The translations under genes and the position numbers were made by a program. Under the pieces are notes generated by a model. It ran no database searches, was not told the DNA's origin, and was given only the letters and a program-made list of their open reading frames with translations. A stretch of DNA of 64,000 nt, taken from the NCBI RefSeq assembly GCF_024763615.1, contig NC_077223.1, forward strand, positions 99,696,627 to 99,760,626, given 5' to 3'. Shown here piece by piece: positions 11,100 to 23,082 of this stretch (its first letter is position 1; each line of letters begins with the position of its first letter). This stretch comes from Phlebotomus papatasi. Taxonomy: Eukaryota > Arthropoda > Insecta > Diptera > Psychodidae.

Positions 11100-13050
11100 T
11101 TAATTCTATTTGACAAGAGTTTTATTTATACAATCACTATAAATCAGGAATAGGATAACTTACAAGCCAGAAGTAAAACCACTTTAACCGGGGAATTTGC
11201 AAAGAATACTAAAAAAAAAACCCGGGAAATCCTGAAAAAATTCATAGGAGACGTAACCTTCTCCTTATTTTTGAAGAACTGTTAATGGAAACCATTCTGA
11301 TTACATTTGACTTACCTTGTGGGACCTCAAAAATTCAAAAGCTACAGATAGTGATTTAGAAAAAGAAGAAAAGATATTTAATCTTAAATTCCTCATCTAG
11401 AAGTCTTGCAACTCTGATTGTGAATCTTCCGTACAATTTGTCTGCTCGTTCATCATTACGTTTTTGTCTTTCTTTGAGACAAAGTCCACGAGTCTTGATC
11501 GCAAAATCTTACGAGTGGATAGCAATTTTAATGAACAATAATTGTGGGCATTGGTGACAAAATTATTGTCATTATTTTAAAGCTATTATCTGGTGTTGTA
11601 TTGTGTGATGAGCGTGTCAATTCCACGGCCATGGAGTGTCCGCGGTATTTTGCCAGCAAAACCAAACAATTGTGGCTGTGTCAGAAACTGACCAGATATC
11701 ACAGGATGTTCAGCATTTATCCTCATCCACCTCTTCAGCCCATAATGGCCAAAGTAGTGGGAAAATGGGAGAAAATAGTGCCCACATTGAGGCCATGTAA
11801 ACTTCAGTGATCATCCCAAGGAGGGCGAATTGATGTGAAAATGTTTGGTGTTTTCATTCATTCATCTCAATTAATTCTGTCACTCAATCCCTTTTATACA
11901 CCAGTGCGAAAATTCACTGAGGAAAATCACACAAAAGAGTGGATGTGGGAAAGAGTCTATTGAATTTTCTATGTTGGAACACATTGAAACAAATCTCCAG
12001 TTGAAGAGTGTTTTCCTTTTTGCTCAAATGAATTCAATCGGCTTTTCCAAAGCTCTTTTTTTTCCTAGGCTGCATTTAAATCCTAAAACGATGTGGATAG
12101 GTAGCTTTTATGAGGGTCAAACCACTCGATCCCTATCAATTCAATTGGAATTTACAATTAATTTTTTGATTGACCCTTTTCAATCTCCAACCCTCCACAA
12201 ATATCTCTCTTAATTCCTCGGTTTCCAAATTGGGAAATTTTCTGGAATTGTGGCATCATCATGAAATTTTCACAGAAAATACGTCAAGAATCTTTCTCTT
12301 TGAATCCGTGTGGAAATAGATGGATTTTTGACGTAATTGAGAGTATACGAAAAATTACGTAAGTCAAATTGAAGAGACATGGTGCTCATGGAAAGAAAAA
12401 GAAAAAAAAAATGAGGCAAAACTAAAGCAAAATCGTGTTTGTATTTTGCAGAAAACACACAAAAAATTAATAAATTACATGACTTGGACGTGGCTTTCTT
12501 GAGCGCGGAATCTTTGGAGCATAACTAAAGAAGGAAAATTGCAATTATTTCGATAAAAATGTGCACCAGGCACGATATAATGCGTCCTCTTAATTCAACA
12601 TATTCAAGTTTTATGGTGAAAATTGCGGCAAAACTAATAGATTTTTAAATAAAAGCAAATTACTCTCAATTTCTTTTGTACTTCGCATGAAATTCTCACA
12701 TCATTTTCTGTCTAATCTTCATCACTAAAATTAGCGTGCTATTCTATGATAATAAACTAAAAGTCGAGACAATTTGAGACTCTTTGGTTTTTAAACATCA
12801 TGAAAAATCTGCGGAAATATGACACAAAGAAAAAAAACAGCAATTTTAATACTTTAGGTTTAGGTAGTATTTTTATTTTTCATAATTTTTAGGTTATATT
12901 GCTCATAAAAATAAAAGCACAAATTTATTTATAGAAGTCATATTAATATTTTTTTTACTCACATTAACTGAGTTCAGTGAACATATATAAGTTTTGATTG
13001 TCTCTTTTTTTTATTAGAGTCAGAATAAGTTGTGCTTTTATTATATTTAA
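11100..13050. other. Single-copy-looking island with one consensus Su(H) site
   Basis: No repeat or gene is seen. TGTGGGAA at 11944-11951 fits the Su(H) consensus YGTGRGAA. A single 8-mer match is weak evidence. The island's freedom from transposons is the main reason to note it. Confidence 0.4.
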
Positions 13051-13062
13051 GGCTAAGTTTAA

Positions 13063-13157
13063 CCCTTTAAGGACGATAGGGACACCATTTGCTCTAAGAA
13101 GTCTGAAAAAGTGATTTTTTCTGATCCCCATTTTTCGACTCTCTCGTCATTAAAAGG
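13063..13157. mobile_element. 95-bp piggyBac-like miniature element at TTAA
   Basis: It is flanked by TTAA at 13059-13062 and 13158-13161. It starts CCCTTTAAGGACGATAG and ends with the mirrored CTCTCGTCATTAAAAGG. TTAA duplication plus CCCT-type ends is the piggyBac pattern. It is far too short to encode anything. Confidence 0.75.
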
Positions 13158-13341
13158 TTAAGAGTAGCATTCGTTTTTCTAAAATCCTCCGTATGAAACC
13201 TATGAAAAACCGTAATATTTGAATACTGTATCTGATGTAGTTCTGTATTATCATCTTCAGTTTCTTCCGGTGTTCGTCAGAGGATTGTCTTCTTCTCAAA
13301 ACCAAAAAGAATCAATTTTCTCCAAAGCTTTCGACCCTTGG

Positions 13342-13905
13342 TAGGGTAAGGGCCTTGACAGACATGAGGATTAGCCGAGAGACGGCTTAGCGTAAACATA
13401 TTAGAAATAATGGTTAAACTACATTTTCATCATTTTCTACTAAGTCGTCTCTCGGCTTAAGTCGTATGTGTGTCTAGGGCATAAGTGTGCCAAATTTCGG
13501 CATAGTTGCATGCAAGCGCCAAAGTCTCAAGTTTAAAATGTAATATCTTTAATAAAAATTGATTTTTTATTGCTTCTTTTTAAGAAGTGTTGCTTAGAAC
13601 CTTGTAGATAGTTTATCGTCTTTATTTACTCCAAAATCATTCTTAATACATTTTAAAATGAATAAAAATGTAGACATAACTTTAGTGCCCTATTTCGACC
13701 ACCTTCATTCTCATAGTTCCTTGCCCTTCGGGAATTCTTCCAATGCCTTTTTCACGTCATCTCGTTTGTCGAAGCTACATTTTTTGTTATTCTTTTGCAT
13801 TGTATAATTTCTAGAGCATGTAAAAACTAAAAATTCATCGTAATTCGAGGAATAAAAAAGGTGGCCGAAATTACAAGCTGGCCGGAATTTGGCACACTTA
13901 CCCTA
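13342..13905. mobile_element. 'GTGCCAAATTTCGGCA' TAGGG-group element, copy B, interrupted
   Basis: The left TIR is split: tagggtaa at 13342-13349, then an insertion, then taagtgtgccaaatttcgg from 13482. The right end is ggcacacttaccctа at 13905. The pristine foldback arm near 14150 shows the empty site, and TA flanks the element. The interior matches 3452-3839. Confidence 0.85.
13350..13481. mobile_element. 132-bp Harbinger-like element at TAA, nested
   Basis: The left end gggccttgacagacat and the mirrored right end atgtgtgtctagggca match at 12 of 16 positions. Arms pair across gccgagagacg. TAA lies on both sides (13347-13349 and 13482-13484), inside the left TIR of another element. Confidence 0.8.
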
Positions 13906-14602
13906 TGCGTCTTTCTCAGTGGGTAAATTAAAACCTTTTAAATGATTTCGAATCGTCTTTCGTCCTCTTAACACTACACATAGCTACTAAAAACATACTT
14001 TCTTCTTGAAAATGTTTTTTTTGGATAATACAACAAATTAAAGATAAATAAAATAAAATTCAAATTATTAAAGATTATCGAAAGACGATGCCAAATAATT
14101 TAAAAGATTTTAATTGACCCATTGAGGAAGACCCATCCTAAAGGTCGAAAGCTTTGGAGAAAATTGAGTATTTTTGGTTTTGAAAAGAAGTCAATTCTCT
14201 GACAAACTCCGGAACAAACTGAAGATAATGAAAAACCGTAAATTGTATAAAATTACATCACTTTCTTTCTTTGATCAGAAAAAATTAAGAATTTGTACTA
14301 GATAAAATAAAGTAACCTAAAATAAGAAATTTAGGTAAATATTCTGAAACTCTTTTTGCAGAATATGTATTATACAGCACCTGTTCTCCACTTTAATTGG
14401 AAACTTCAGACAAGCAACATAAATTATTCGTATGTAATCTCAAAAAGTCAGTAACATTTAGCAGTTATTTTAAATTATTGATAAAAGTTCTAGTTTAGAA
14501 AAGAAGCAAAACTATTTTTAAGATTGTTTATTGATAATGTCAATTTTGCAAGAGATTTGCATTAGCCCTGTACTTTAAATAAGCATTTCAATAGTTTTTA
14601 TA

Positions 14603-16159
14603 TTACCGTCGTTGCGGGTGACTTTTCACGTTTTTTCGCTGTTTTTCAACTTTGCCCTCTAAAAGTGGATAGTTAAAGTGAAGGGAGGGGGGTGAATGGG
14701 TAAAATTATTTGTATTCAGTTGTTAATGAATAGATTTTGTGCCACTAACATTAATTTTATAAAATTTTACTATGTTAAAAAAAATCAAGAAAAAAGGCTT
14801 GCACTTGGGATAAGGTGCGGGTGACTTTGCACTTTTTAATAAATACTAAAAAATCACCAATTTCTGATAATATACGACAATGAAGATCTTCACATCTAAG
14901 GGTAAGATGCACGAGATCTACAAGATGACGTGGTCGCCATCTTGATTTGACGTTTCTGTTCGCCATTTTGAATAACTGTCAAACCCTAAAACTAGTCCGA
15001 TTAGGTTGAAATTTTAGTATGTTGTAGCTGATGCCAAGGCCTTTTCAAAACGTATTTATGTTCCAGTCTACGTCAAGTATTTACCTAGATACAGAGGTTC
15101 AAAGTTTAAAATTTTGCAATACTCATATTTTGGCGGTCTTTATTTTTTAATCTTCAATATTTGAAACCTAAACGAAATGCCTCAGTAACCATTAAAAATG
15201 GCTGAAACTTTTATTTTATATATTTATTTACTTTAACATAATTAAAAAATAAATAAACGAAAAGTACATTTAATTAATTTTTTATTTTTCATCTTTGCGA
15301 AAACAGTTTATAAGATTCTCAAATAATGCGCTGTTGTAAACAAAAACATTACTTTTCTTTTTGTTTGTTTGTTAGATCTCATCGCCTAACGATAGCGCTG
15401 TCTTTTTTCTGATGGTTTCGATAAAAGAAGCTCCCTGTAGTTCTGTATTCATAAAAATGTCAAAATTTTAAACTTGGAGCCCCTATATCCAGACAATCAC
15501 TTGACCTAGGTCGGATTTTAAATATGTCCTGAAAAGGCCTTGATATCAACTAGAACATACTAAAATTTCAGCTCAATCGGATGAGATTTTTGTTTTGACA
15601 GTTATTCAAAATGGCGGACAGAAACGTCAAATCAAGATGGCGACCATTCCATCTTGTAGATCTCGGTCATTTTATCTTAAGTTCCCACAAAATTGGATAA
15701 TTTTTAGCCAAATACTTCTATAATAAAGCTTTAGAAAGATCATTATATGCAATTTTATAACATAAAACATGCGTTCTTAGGAAGATAATAGGGAAAAAAA
15801 TATTTTAATAAAAATAATCAACAAAATCGAAGTGGATTATTCTAGCCAGATAAATTTAGATTGGATTTGGACAATTTACTACTCTGAAATCGATTTTGGA
15901 ATTGTACCTTCAGATAACTTTTTCACGGAGCCGTTTTTTGACAAAATACCTATACTAGCATTTCATTGACTATTACTGAAACTACAAGAATCCTTTTGGG
16001 GATCATTGTACCTTACTTGGTACTTAACATAGCCCTATATACTTTGACATGGTAGACCGGATCGGCGAAGACTATCAATAAGTGCTAGAATTTTTCAAAG
16101 TCTCACGAACAGCAGAGTGCAAAGTCACCCCCCGAGTGCAGTCACCCGCAACGACGGTA
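14603..16159. mobile_element. 1.56-kb TIR element TACCGTCGTTGCGGGTGAC
   Basis: The left end taccgtcgttgcgggtgac is exactly mirrored by gtcacccgcaacgacggta at the right. Next to the TIR both ends say gtgactttgcac or its complement. It encloses a palindromic element (14900-15680). The TIR resembles that of 61726-61930. No transposase frame is seen. Confidence 0.9.
14900..15680. mobile_element. Nested foldback element (ATGGCG...GACGTTTCTGTTCGCC)
   Basis: The left arm holds gagatctacaagatg, gatttgacgtttctgttcgcc-type sequence and gaataactgtcaaa. The right arm carries the complements from 15594 to about 15668. Inner matches include aaattttagtatgttgtag against aacatactaaaatttcag, a phrase also found at 36289, 36569 and 36871. 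Confidence 0.8.
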
Positions 16160-18405
16160 CTTTAAAAAATCGGTAAAACTGTAATACAGTTTCGGTTTTT
16201 AAAGATCTATAAGTGTCTCTGAATGAATTTTAATTCAAAAACTATTTAAAAAAAACATTTTCTCTACGGTTTACTGGTTCCGCTTAAACCTTTTTCCGGA
16301 CCAAAATATAATCAGACATATAATTTCATTCAATTTTTTTTTTAACTTTTGGGACTCAATAAGAAATTTAGGTGAGAAAGAAATCTTCCGATCCAAATAT
16401 ACTTACTACTTCTTTTGGATTATGTATTCTTCCTAATTCTAATTTAGAGATACTTTTTGTATAGCTTCGTATAGCGACCTTGGTCTTGTAAAAAGTGAAA
16501 TGTGACACTCACAATTCACGCATATTTAACGCTTTAAATTAAATAAAATTTCATAAGTTTTATGTTTATCTGATACGTAAAGAGTTTAGTATTTCATATA
16601 GAACTTAAAAATAATTATAAAACAAATATTTATAGGATTTTTGATGTGTCCCAAAATACCCATATTATGTCGCGAAAAGCACCTTGTCCAGAAATACCAC
16701 ACGTTACCCTACTACTTGGAGTCAGTCTTTGAACTATGGTCCGATTAATAAAGGTTCCACCAGGTTAGCTGAGATTTTATAATCCTAGGGGCGGTCCTAA
16801 TTAAGAATCCGAAGATCGAAACATTGGCACTTTAAGAACTCGAGTCAGGCCATATCGTAATCCTATTTTGTACCATTTGGAATAATAAATTTGTACATTA
16901 ATCCTTATAGAAATCTTTGCATTTTATTAGATACATTAAATAAATTTTAATATTTTTTACGAAATTGTCAATATGCCGAATAGGTGTTTCTTCGACCCTA
17001 GTGATTATCCATACAAAGATCCTATCACGACATTAAATAAGTTTATTATGATTTTATCACATTGTGACTATAACTGAATGAATCAAAGCTTGAATAAACT
17101 TGTGCAAAATTTTCCCATAATCGTATACTTCAGACAAGAACGACAATAATTTTTATATGACTCCCAGAAAGTCAGTAAAGCATGAGGCAGAGTAGAGACT
17201 GTCTTTGACATTGACTTTGATGGAAGCAACCTGTTTAACATGCAGACTTTTATCAATTTGAGCAGTCTTTGTTTGGTTGTCTGGCAAACCCCTGAATTGT
17301 CACAATATTTCTGATAAAAATGCCAACAGAAGACTTTACGATTATCACAAATTAGTTGCAAAAATATGCCACGGATGTTTTATAAAATGGGGAGTTTGTC
17401 TCTAAGAACAGTAATTTTTGTACCACAGAACTACCTCTTAACATATTAATACAATTTGCATTAATTTCTCACTGTTGGTTCTTTTGTGCCTTTTTTTTTA
17501 CTCTGCACCCTCCGTGTCTTTCACGGCTACCGGTAGTCACTTTAATGCATATTCATCATCTGACAACTATTGAAGATCCCGTGATGTGACTTCCTAATTA
17601 GTGTTGAGCAATGTACATTTTGTTTTTGGAGCACTAAACACTCCAACATTGCAAAAAAACAGGGGAGATAATAATGGTGAAGAAAAGAATTGCAGAATGA
17701 TCCCTCCGAAGAGTTAGCAAAAGGGGTGCACATGCAAAAGACATCATGCAACATCGAATGAGACGTTTGTTAGCTTCTTTTCGACAGCTTCAGTAATTTC
17801 TTGAAGTTAGTTATTATTATTTAAAAACAATATTTAGGGCGATAAAGAGCTCGAGGATTGGTCGACGTGGTTTCATTGCCTTTTCTATTGCTCCATACAA
17901 AAATGATCTCTTCATTTGCAACATTTTATACACAAAACACTTGATTGTTAGATGGTGCAATTAAAATTTCGTTTTGCAGAATGGGAAATGACTATGATAC
18001 TCTCACTTGGGGTAAAACTTAAGCATTGTGCCCAAACAGACATAAGAGAAAAAATTATGACAGTGATAAAAGTTAATAAGAAGTGGCTGTTAAAAAAGTT
18101 TTACTTTTTATAGTATTACCCAGTGGATATCTTTCTTAAAGTATTTTTTTGGGGAGATAAAGAACCCAACAGACCAACTCCAAAAGGTGCGAGAAGGAAA
18201 GACTCAGACATCACATAAAACATGAATCCAATTCATATACAATAAAGCTGAATAATGCCATAAAAAACATTTGTTAAACATGTAATCTAATGATATCAAC
18301 ATTGGAGGTGGCGATTAAAATTAATTAATTATTTTAATTTGTGGCTTTTTCCGTTTTACTTACATGTCTCTCATGTTTTTTTGTTTCTTCCATCAACTCT
18401 TTCAG
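16160..18405. other. Intronic stretch before the first visible exon
   Basis: An AT-rich part comes first (16160-17080), then a single-copy-looking part (17080-18405). No gene is supported. The polypyrimidine tract and acceptor lie at the end. Confidence 0.5.
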
Positions 18406-18524
18406 AGCAATCCCTATGGTTTGAAGGAGAGTGGACCTACCGGTGATATGACAGCCTGGACATCAGCTGGACTCCAACCAACAACCGGCTACTATCCCTA
18501 TGATCCCACATTGGCGGCCTATGG
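18406..18524 (+). CDS. ara/caup: Iroquois homeobox gene, internal exon N-terminal to the homeodomain
   Basis: This exon encodes 39 codons plus two bases. The protein starts SNPYGLKESG, continues through MTAWTSAGLQPTTGYYPYDP and ends LAAYG. This Pro/Tyr/Gly-rich block lies directly before the homeodomain in insect Iroquois proteins of the araucan/caupolican type and matches my memory of the family closely. A pyrimidine-rich tract and ttcag precede 18406, and a consensus donor GTAAGT follows at 18525. The last two bases GG join the first base A of the next exon to make Gly40, giving a continuous AAYG-YGAGYDLAARR. The acceptor has two AG dinucleotides two bases apart (18404-18405 and 18406-18407). 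Only the upstream one is assumed, because other members appear to begin this exon at the Ser in phase 0. The product is a nuclear transcription factor that patterns body wall, eye and sensory-organ fields in flies. Confidence 0.93.
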
Positions 18525-18924
18525 GTAAGTTCTAAACCCCCCAACTTCCTTCCGATTTCGGTTAAAGTCCCTAAACCTCGCGCTACCATTTCCCGGGCTC
18601 AATTGGTGTAATTATGCAAAAATGGGGCGGAGGTGATCGTGTAAAATTGTGCTCATTGTAGTGAATGAATTCAGCATATTTGTGGCTCTGACCATGGCGT
18701 GACCTCCGCCAATTTCAAAAGCTTTTCGCCTCTTGCAATGCTTCTTTCCTTCGGCTCTTATTGACGCCTCCCGCAGCTTGGTAATTGATTGCCAAAGATG
18801 ATGCTCATTCATAACGTCTGGTTCTCACTGTGCTCTTGTCTAATTCTTCCGGAATACATTGGGAGAAGCTATTTGTGTTACTTTTTGTTTAATTCATTTT
18901 AACTAACCTTTTTTGGCACACAAT

Positions 18925-19140
18925 AAGTTGAGTGGTAAAGCCCTAATGGTAGGTCTTGTTCTATGTTCCAAGTCAGAGGTGTGCAGGAACCGTTGAAACC
19001 GAATAAACGTCAAAATAAATTTGTTCACGTAGCGTTTTGTGCATTGACGTAAAAGTTTCATTTGACGTTTGTTCGGTTTCAAACGGTTTTTGCACACCTA
19101 TGTTCCAAGTAACCTGGGTTTAAATCCCATTTAGATCACC
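18925..19140 (+). mobile_element. tRNA-derived SINE-like relic, interrupted
   Basis: An A-box-like run gttgagtggtaaagc lies at about 18928, and a B-box-like gggtttaaatccc with a following accag lies at about 19115-19142. They are separated by an inserted hAT-like element (18974-19102). Both boxes are degenerate. It could also be a decayed tRNA gene. Confidence 0.4.
18974..19102. mobile_element. hAT-like 129-bp miniature element, copy 1
   Basis: It begins cagaggtgtgcaggaaccg and ends cggtttttgcacacctatg. Internal arms contain ccgaataaacgtcaaa and its complement. It is flanked by an exact 8-bp duplication TTCCAAGT (18966-18973 and 19103-19110). Other copies are 56126-56254 and 57658-57794. Confidence 0.88.
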
Positions 19141-19735
19141 AGAATTTATTTAAGTTTTTAAATTATTCTAATATCCTAATTTACCTTTTTAGCTTCACTT
19201 AAATTAATTCTGCTAAACATAGTAGAAGAAAGTGTGGCACCTTAGAATTGCGGCACTTTTGAAATAGAGGTCTTTTTTCCTATTTTTAAAAAGGAACTGA
19301 CACTTACCATAATGTAATTTAGAATTGCAATCGGTTCTCCACTTCCCCATATGAAGTCAAGCTTTTTTATACTAAAGCTAAGATTATAAACGCAGAACAG
19401 ATTTATTACCTCAAATGTCTTCAAGTCTTACACAAGGACTGGATTCAAACTGTTCCTAATGAAAGTTAAAGATATTTACATGATATTCTGAATACCAAAC
19501 AGTTGTATAATTATTCTTTGTAAATCTCTTTATTATTATAAATTTACTACAGAGAAAGTTTATGAACTATTGCATGAGTTGGAATGATAATAACATGTTT
19601 GAGAACAGTTTTGAAAACAAAATATCTCATAAGGTTAATACAATTCGAATAGGTAGACCAATCGGTTAATCTCTTTAAGGACTACCACCAAAAAGTTTTT
19701 CATTATAATGACAGTTGGTCAATAATTGGCATATA

Positions 19736-20052
19736 CAGTAGACTCTTCGATATCCAGCACTTCGATATCCGGGTGACAGCTGCCAAACACTGGCGGTTGA
19801 TATATTCAAAATTATTTTCACTAAACATGAAGTTTGTCCAGAGTGAATTAAAGTATTATTAACATTGTATCGAAGTTTGTAATACATAATTGTGATAAAA
19901 ATGAAACATAAGCACACCATGAAGAAAATTCTCTTTTTCTTTGTCAGACAGAAAATAAATTCACACTGCACAAAATAGAAAAACCGTTGATCATTCAAAA
20001 AACCTAAATGTCATTTTATCCCCCAGTCAGCCGGATAACGAAGAGTCTACTG
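19736..20052. mobile_element. pogo-like TIR element CAGTAGACTCTTCG at TA
   Basis: The left end cagtagactcttcgatatcc is mirrored at the right (ggataacgaagagtctactg). TA lies on both sides (19734-19735 and 20053-20054). The CAGTAGAC start and TA target fit the pogo/Tigger branch of Tc1/mariner. It has no transposase. Confidence 0.8.
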
Positions 20053-20439
20053 TACTCTTTTCTGATTTAGGTTCAAACTGTTTCTAAATTGGATCGCCTT
20101 AGAACTATATTTCACATACGTAACACAAAAATTATTTTTAGCTATAAACGAACCAGGATTAAGGACTTATTTAAACTCAAAAAACCAAGAATATTAAACT
20201 AAAATAATTAATAAAATACAAAATCAGAAAATGTAACAAAAATAAAATAATAAACAAAAACGAAAAAATATATTACATATTTTAAATTATTTTAATTTTA
20301 TTTGGAATTCAAAATTAACGGAAGTAGAACTATTGAATTTAAATTCAAACTGAAGTTGAGAACAGTTTCAGTTTATGTCCTATCTGCAAAATAGAATTTA
20401 AATTAGATTGCAATCAAGTCCGTGTGAATTTTGCGATCT

Positions 20440-20610
20440 TTAGTTCAATGATAATTGTATTTATGTTCAGATGCTCGTCTATCAGAGCAAGTGACACTCA
20501 AATTATGCAATTTTCTCCGGAATGGAGACAGGAAAAATTCCTGCTTCCACTCAGGATCGAACTGGAGCCCTCTCGCTAAATAGACAAGAGCTCTAGCAAC
20601 TGATTTATTA
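20440..20610 (-). mobile_element. tRNA-derived SINE-like relic
   Basis: Read on the minus strand, tcagttgctagagc resembles a tRNA A box with D-arm, and about 35 bases later agttcgatcctgag resembles a B box. A non-tRNA tail follows. The upper end of the relic and a terminal repeat are not clear. Confidence 0.55.
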
Positions 20611-20870
20611 GATACCACATGTACTATTAATCTTTGCCAAAACCTTATCCTAAACTGAAGAAATACGATTATAAATCCTCTAGTATACCACCTTATAAAA
20701 GGAATTCTACCATTATTTTTAATGAATTAAAGAATTGGTAGCAATAAGGGGACAAAACTGTTCCCAATTTGAATGGCATATCTGACTAGGTTTAATCCAT
20801 TAAGCCTGTCAGTACACTAGAATGATTTATTTTTCTCATATATATGAGGAAGAGTATTTTTTCAAAGGAG

Positions 20871-21262
20871 TAGGGTGGTGTCACCACTTCTCGCCAGTGA
20901 CCCACTTTTCGCCACCTATAGCTAAATCGAAGAAAAATCATATAATACGAGTAATAAAAAGGATATTGGGAAGAAAAAGCAACGCTGAATATATTTTTTA
21001 ATAATATTGCCCAAAATAATAAAGTTTGGGCCTTTTCAAGTAGGTGGCGAGAAGTGGTTATTTTTGAATTTTTAATAAAAATATATTTTTTTAAGTAATC
21101 CACCGTTAAATTCAGGGACTATTAGTTTGATATATCTATAGACAACATATCTAAGTAACTTTGTGTCAAATTTAAGTTACTTTAAAATAAGGGTTTAAAA
21201 AATTATAATTAAATTAATTTCAGTTTTTCCTAAAAGTGGCGATAAGTGGTTACTCCACCCTA
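20871..21262. mobile_element. TAGGG-group TIR element (CACTTCTCGCCA)
   Basis: The left end tagggtggtgtcaccacttc is mirrored by gataagtggttactccaccc at the right. A second inner pair reads tggcgagaagtggtta. It is non-autonomous. Confidence 0.85.
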
Positions 21263-21999
21263 GACCTATTATTTCAATCAGACAATACAGAATCTATAGA
21301 CTTTGAAGTAATTTCGATGACAACTTCACACTATTACCAAACCACTATAATACATTTTTTAATCAAGAAACAGTTTTGTAAAAACAAATAAAAAATAGTT
21401 TTATTTACTGAATTAATTAAGTTTGACAAGATTCTGAATTAAAAGTGTTCCTATTTGAAGTAAATTGCAATTGTTCTAATTTTCGATAATTTACACTATA
21501 TCTTACGCCTTGTAATTATCTATAAGTCAATTTTATGTTATTAAAATGGTAGACTGTGAAGCAGGTCAAACCATTTTTTAAAGTCTAAGTTATGGAAATA
21601 TTTTGACAATATTTGGCACTTTAAATAATATCAGAAATCAACAAGTTGTTGGTGAAATGAAGTAGAAATATTGGCAATTTTTGCTCATAAGCTGACAAAA
21701 AATACCCCTGAACACGAAACCATTAAAATTTCTAATTTATTAACCCCTCGATAAATTTCTAATAAGCTCGCCAGTTTTTTTTCCCTAAAAAAAAAGCACA
21801 GCAAAGTTCCCTCGTAGTGTTTTGTCTAGAAATATTTTCCCTCCACAATTCTAACACTATGAATGATTCCATAGAAGGAAAAAAAACAGATTCTTTTTTA
21901 TTGCATTAATTTTACTAGTAAAGGCAACTATTTATTAATTTTACTATCACGCAAACTCTTGTCTAAAAGTACAAATAAAACACATATAGACAAAATAAA

Positions 22000-23080
22000 T
22001 GTTGGTGAATATGAAAGAGAGAATGAGTGTTGGGTGGGAGAGTGAAAAAAGTGAGTTAATAGCTTGTTTGAAATACAAACACATAACTTAACAATGAAAC
22101 ACTAAATTTAGTAGCAATAAAAAATTTTATATATATGATGTATATCATATATTATATATATATGATATAGAATGACGCGATCTCAATAATTAAATGTTAT
22201 TAAAATTGCAATGCGTGAACATGTGTACAATTCATGTCTCTTTTCTTGTTTATTCCTCTCCTTTGGGTCGCCTCTTTTTTGCCATTTATTTGCAATTTCA
22301 TGACTCTTGGTATCTCTGACAAGTTTACTTTTTTTTTGATGAGCCAAGTGTAATGATATATTTTAAAAAATAATTTATTTTCTACGAGAGATAGATATTT
22401 TGATATGAAAAAAAATTCAAGCTTAATGGCTTGTTAACGTTGAACGTTGGAATGGGGCGCGATCTTGTTTTAATTGCTTTTTGTGCACAAAACATGTTAA
22501 AGGTGTAAAAGGATAAATAAATATATCACCCTATTTGCTATTGGTTTGTTCGGTAGACATAAAAAAAAAACAGTAAAGAAAATATAGCACTTCATTGAAT
22601 AAATTTATCATCAGAAATTTTCGTCGATAAAGAATCAAGTGGGATGGAAATGTTTTCAAGAAGTTTTCATCACCACACGTTCAAGATCAGCCCAAATATT
22701 AACCCTATAAATATTGAGATATGGGAAAATTATTACCCAACAATCTTCTACTCCAATCTCCGTAAGGAATGGGTGAAATGTGAATCTGATGGGGATAGAA
22801 ATTGATGCTCGTTTCACGTACAAAATCTGCGTTAAAACAACACAACCGAAAATTTTACCCACACTTTGCAATATGTCTTTCCAAACTTCCCCATTCTCAC
22901 AAAAATATGCCCCTCAGTGTCATCAATTTTCCCCAGGGTGGAAGCTGCTTCGGGGAAATGGGAAATTCATCAAGTTCATCGTATAAACAGATCACTTCTT
23001 TCTCTCTTTTATTCCATCGTCATCGATTTATTATAACACTGTAGTGAAGGTACAATTTTCCCTTTTTTTTTTGCTCAATA
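22000..23080. other. Single-copy-looking island with an AT palindrome
   Basis: It holds no gene or shared repeat apart from a TA-rich palindromic run at 22129-22169. It is surrounded by repeats on both sides. Confidence 0.45.
22129..22169. repeat. TA-rich palindrome
   Basis: tatatatgatgtatatcata-type sequence is self-complementary over about 40 bases. It can form a hairpin. Confidence 0.75.
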
Positions 23081-23082
23081 CA

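Larger units (their letters stand above)
13180..14240. mobile_element. Outer foldback element with AAAGCTTTCGACC arms
   Basis: The left arm (about 13240-13341, ctccaaagctttcgaccctt) is mirrored by the right arm (about 14130-14230, aaggtcgaaagctttggaga). Inner arms lie at 13915-13975 and 14075-14125. Two younger elements sit in the left half (13342-13905 and, inside that, 13350-13481). Confidence 0.75.
1..18405 (+). other. Upstream (5') intron of the Iroquois gene, partial
   Basis: No coding exon is supported here. The first recognisable exon starts at 18406 after a ttcag acceptor and opens inside the protein, so at least one upstream exon carrying the start codon is missing. In the fly family the missing part includes a Cys-rich stretch and a Tyr/Pro-rich segment. 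I looked for these in the translated frames and did not find them, so the start most likely lies beyond the left edge. The span holds inverted-repeat elements, listed separately, between single-copy-looking stretches. That it is transcribed as intron is inferred. Confidence 0.6.
19440..20770. repeat. AT-rich block with the word GAACAGTTT, part 1
   Basis: GAACAGTTT or its complement AAACTGTTC occurs exactly at 19447, 19603, 20360 and 20756, with a one-base variant at 20075. The hits have no shared flanks. Confidence 0.5.

Noticed and set aside
18925..20610. Functional tRNA genes
   Set aside because: A and B boxes are degenerate, no acceptor stem pairs, and one copy is split by an insertion.
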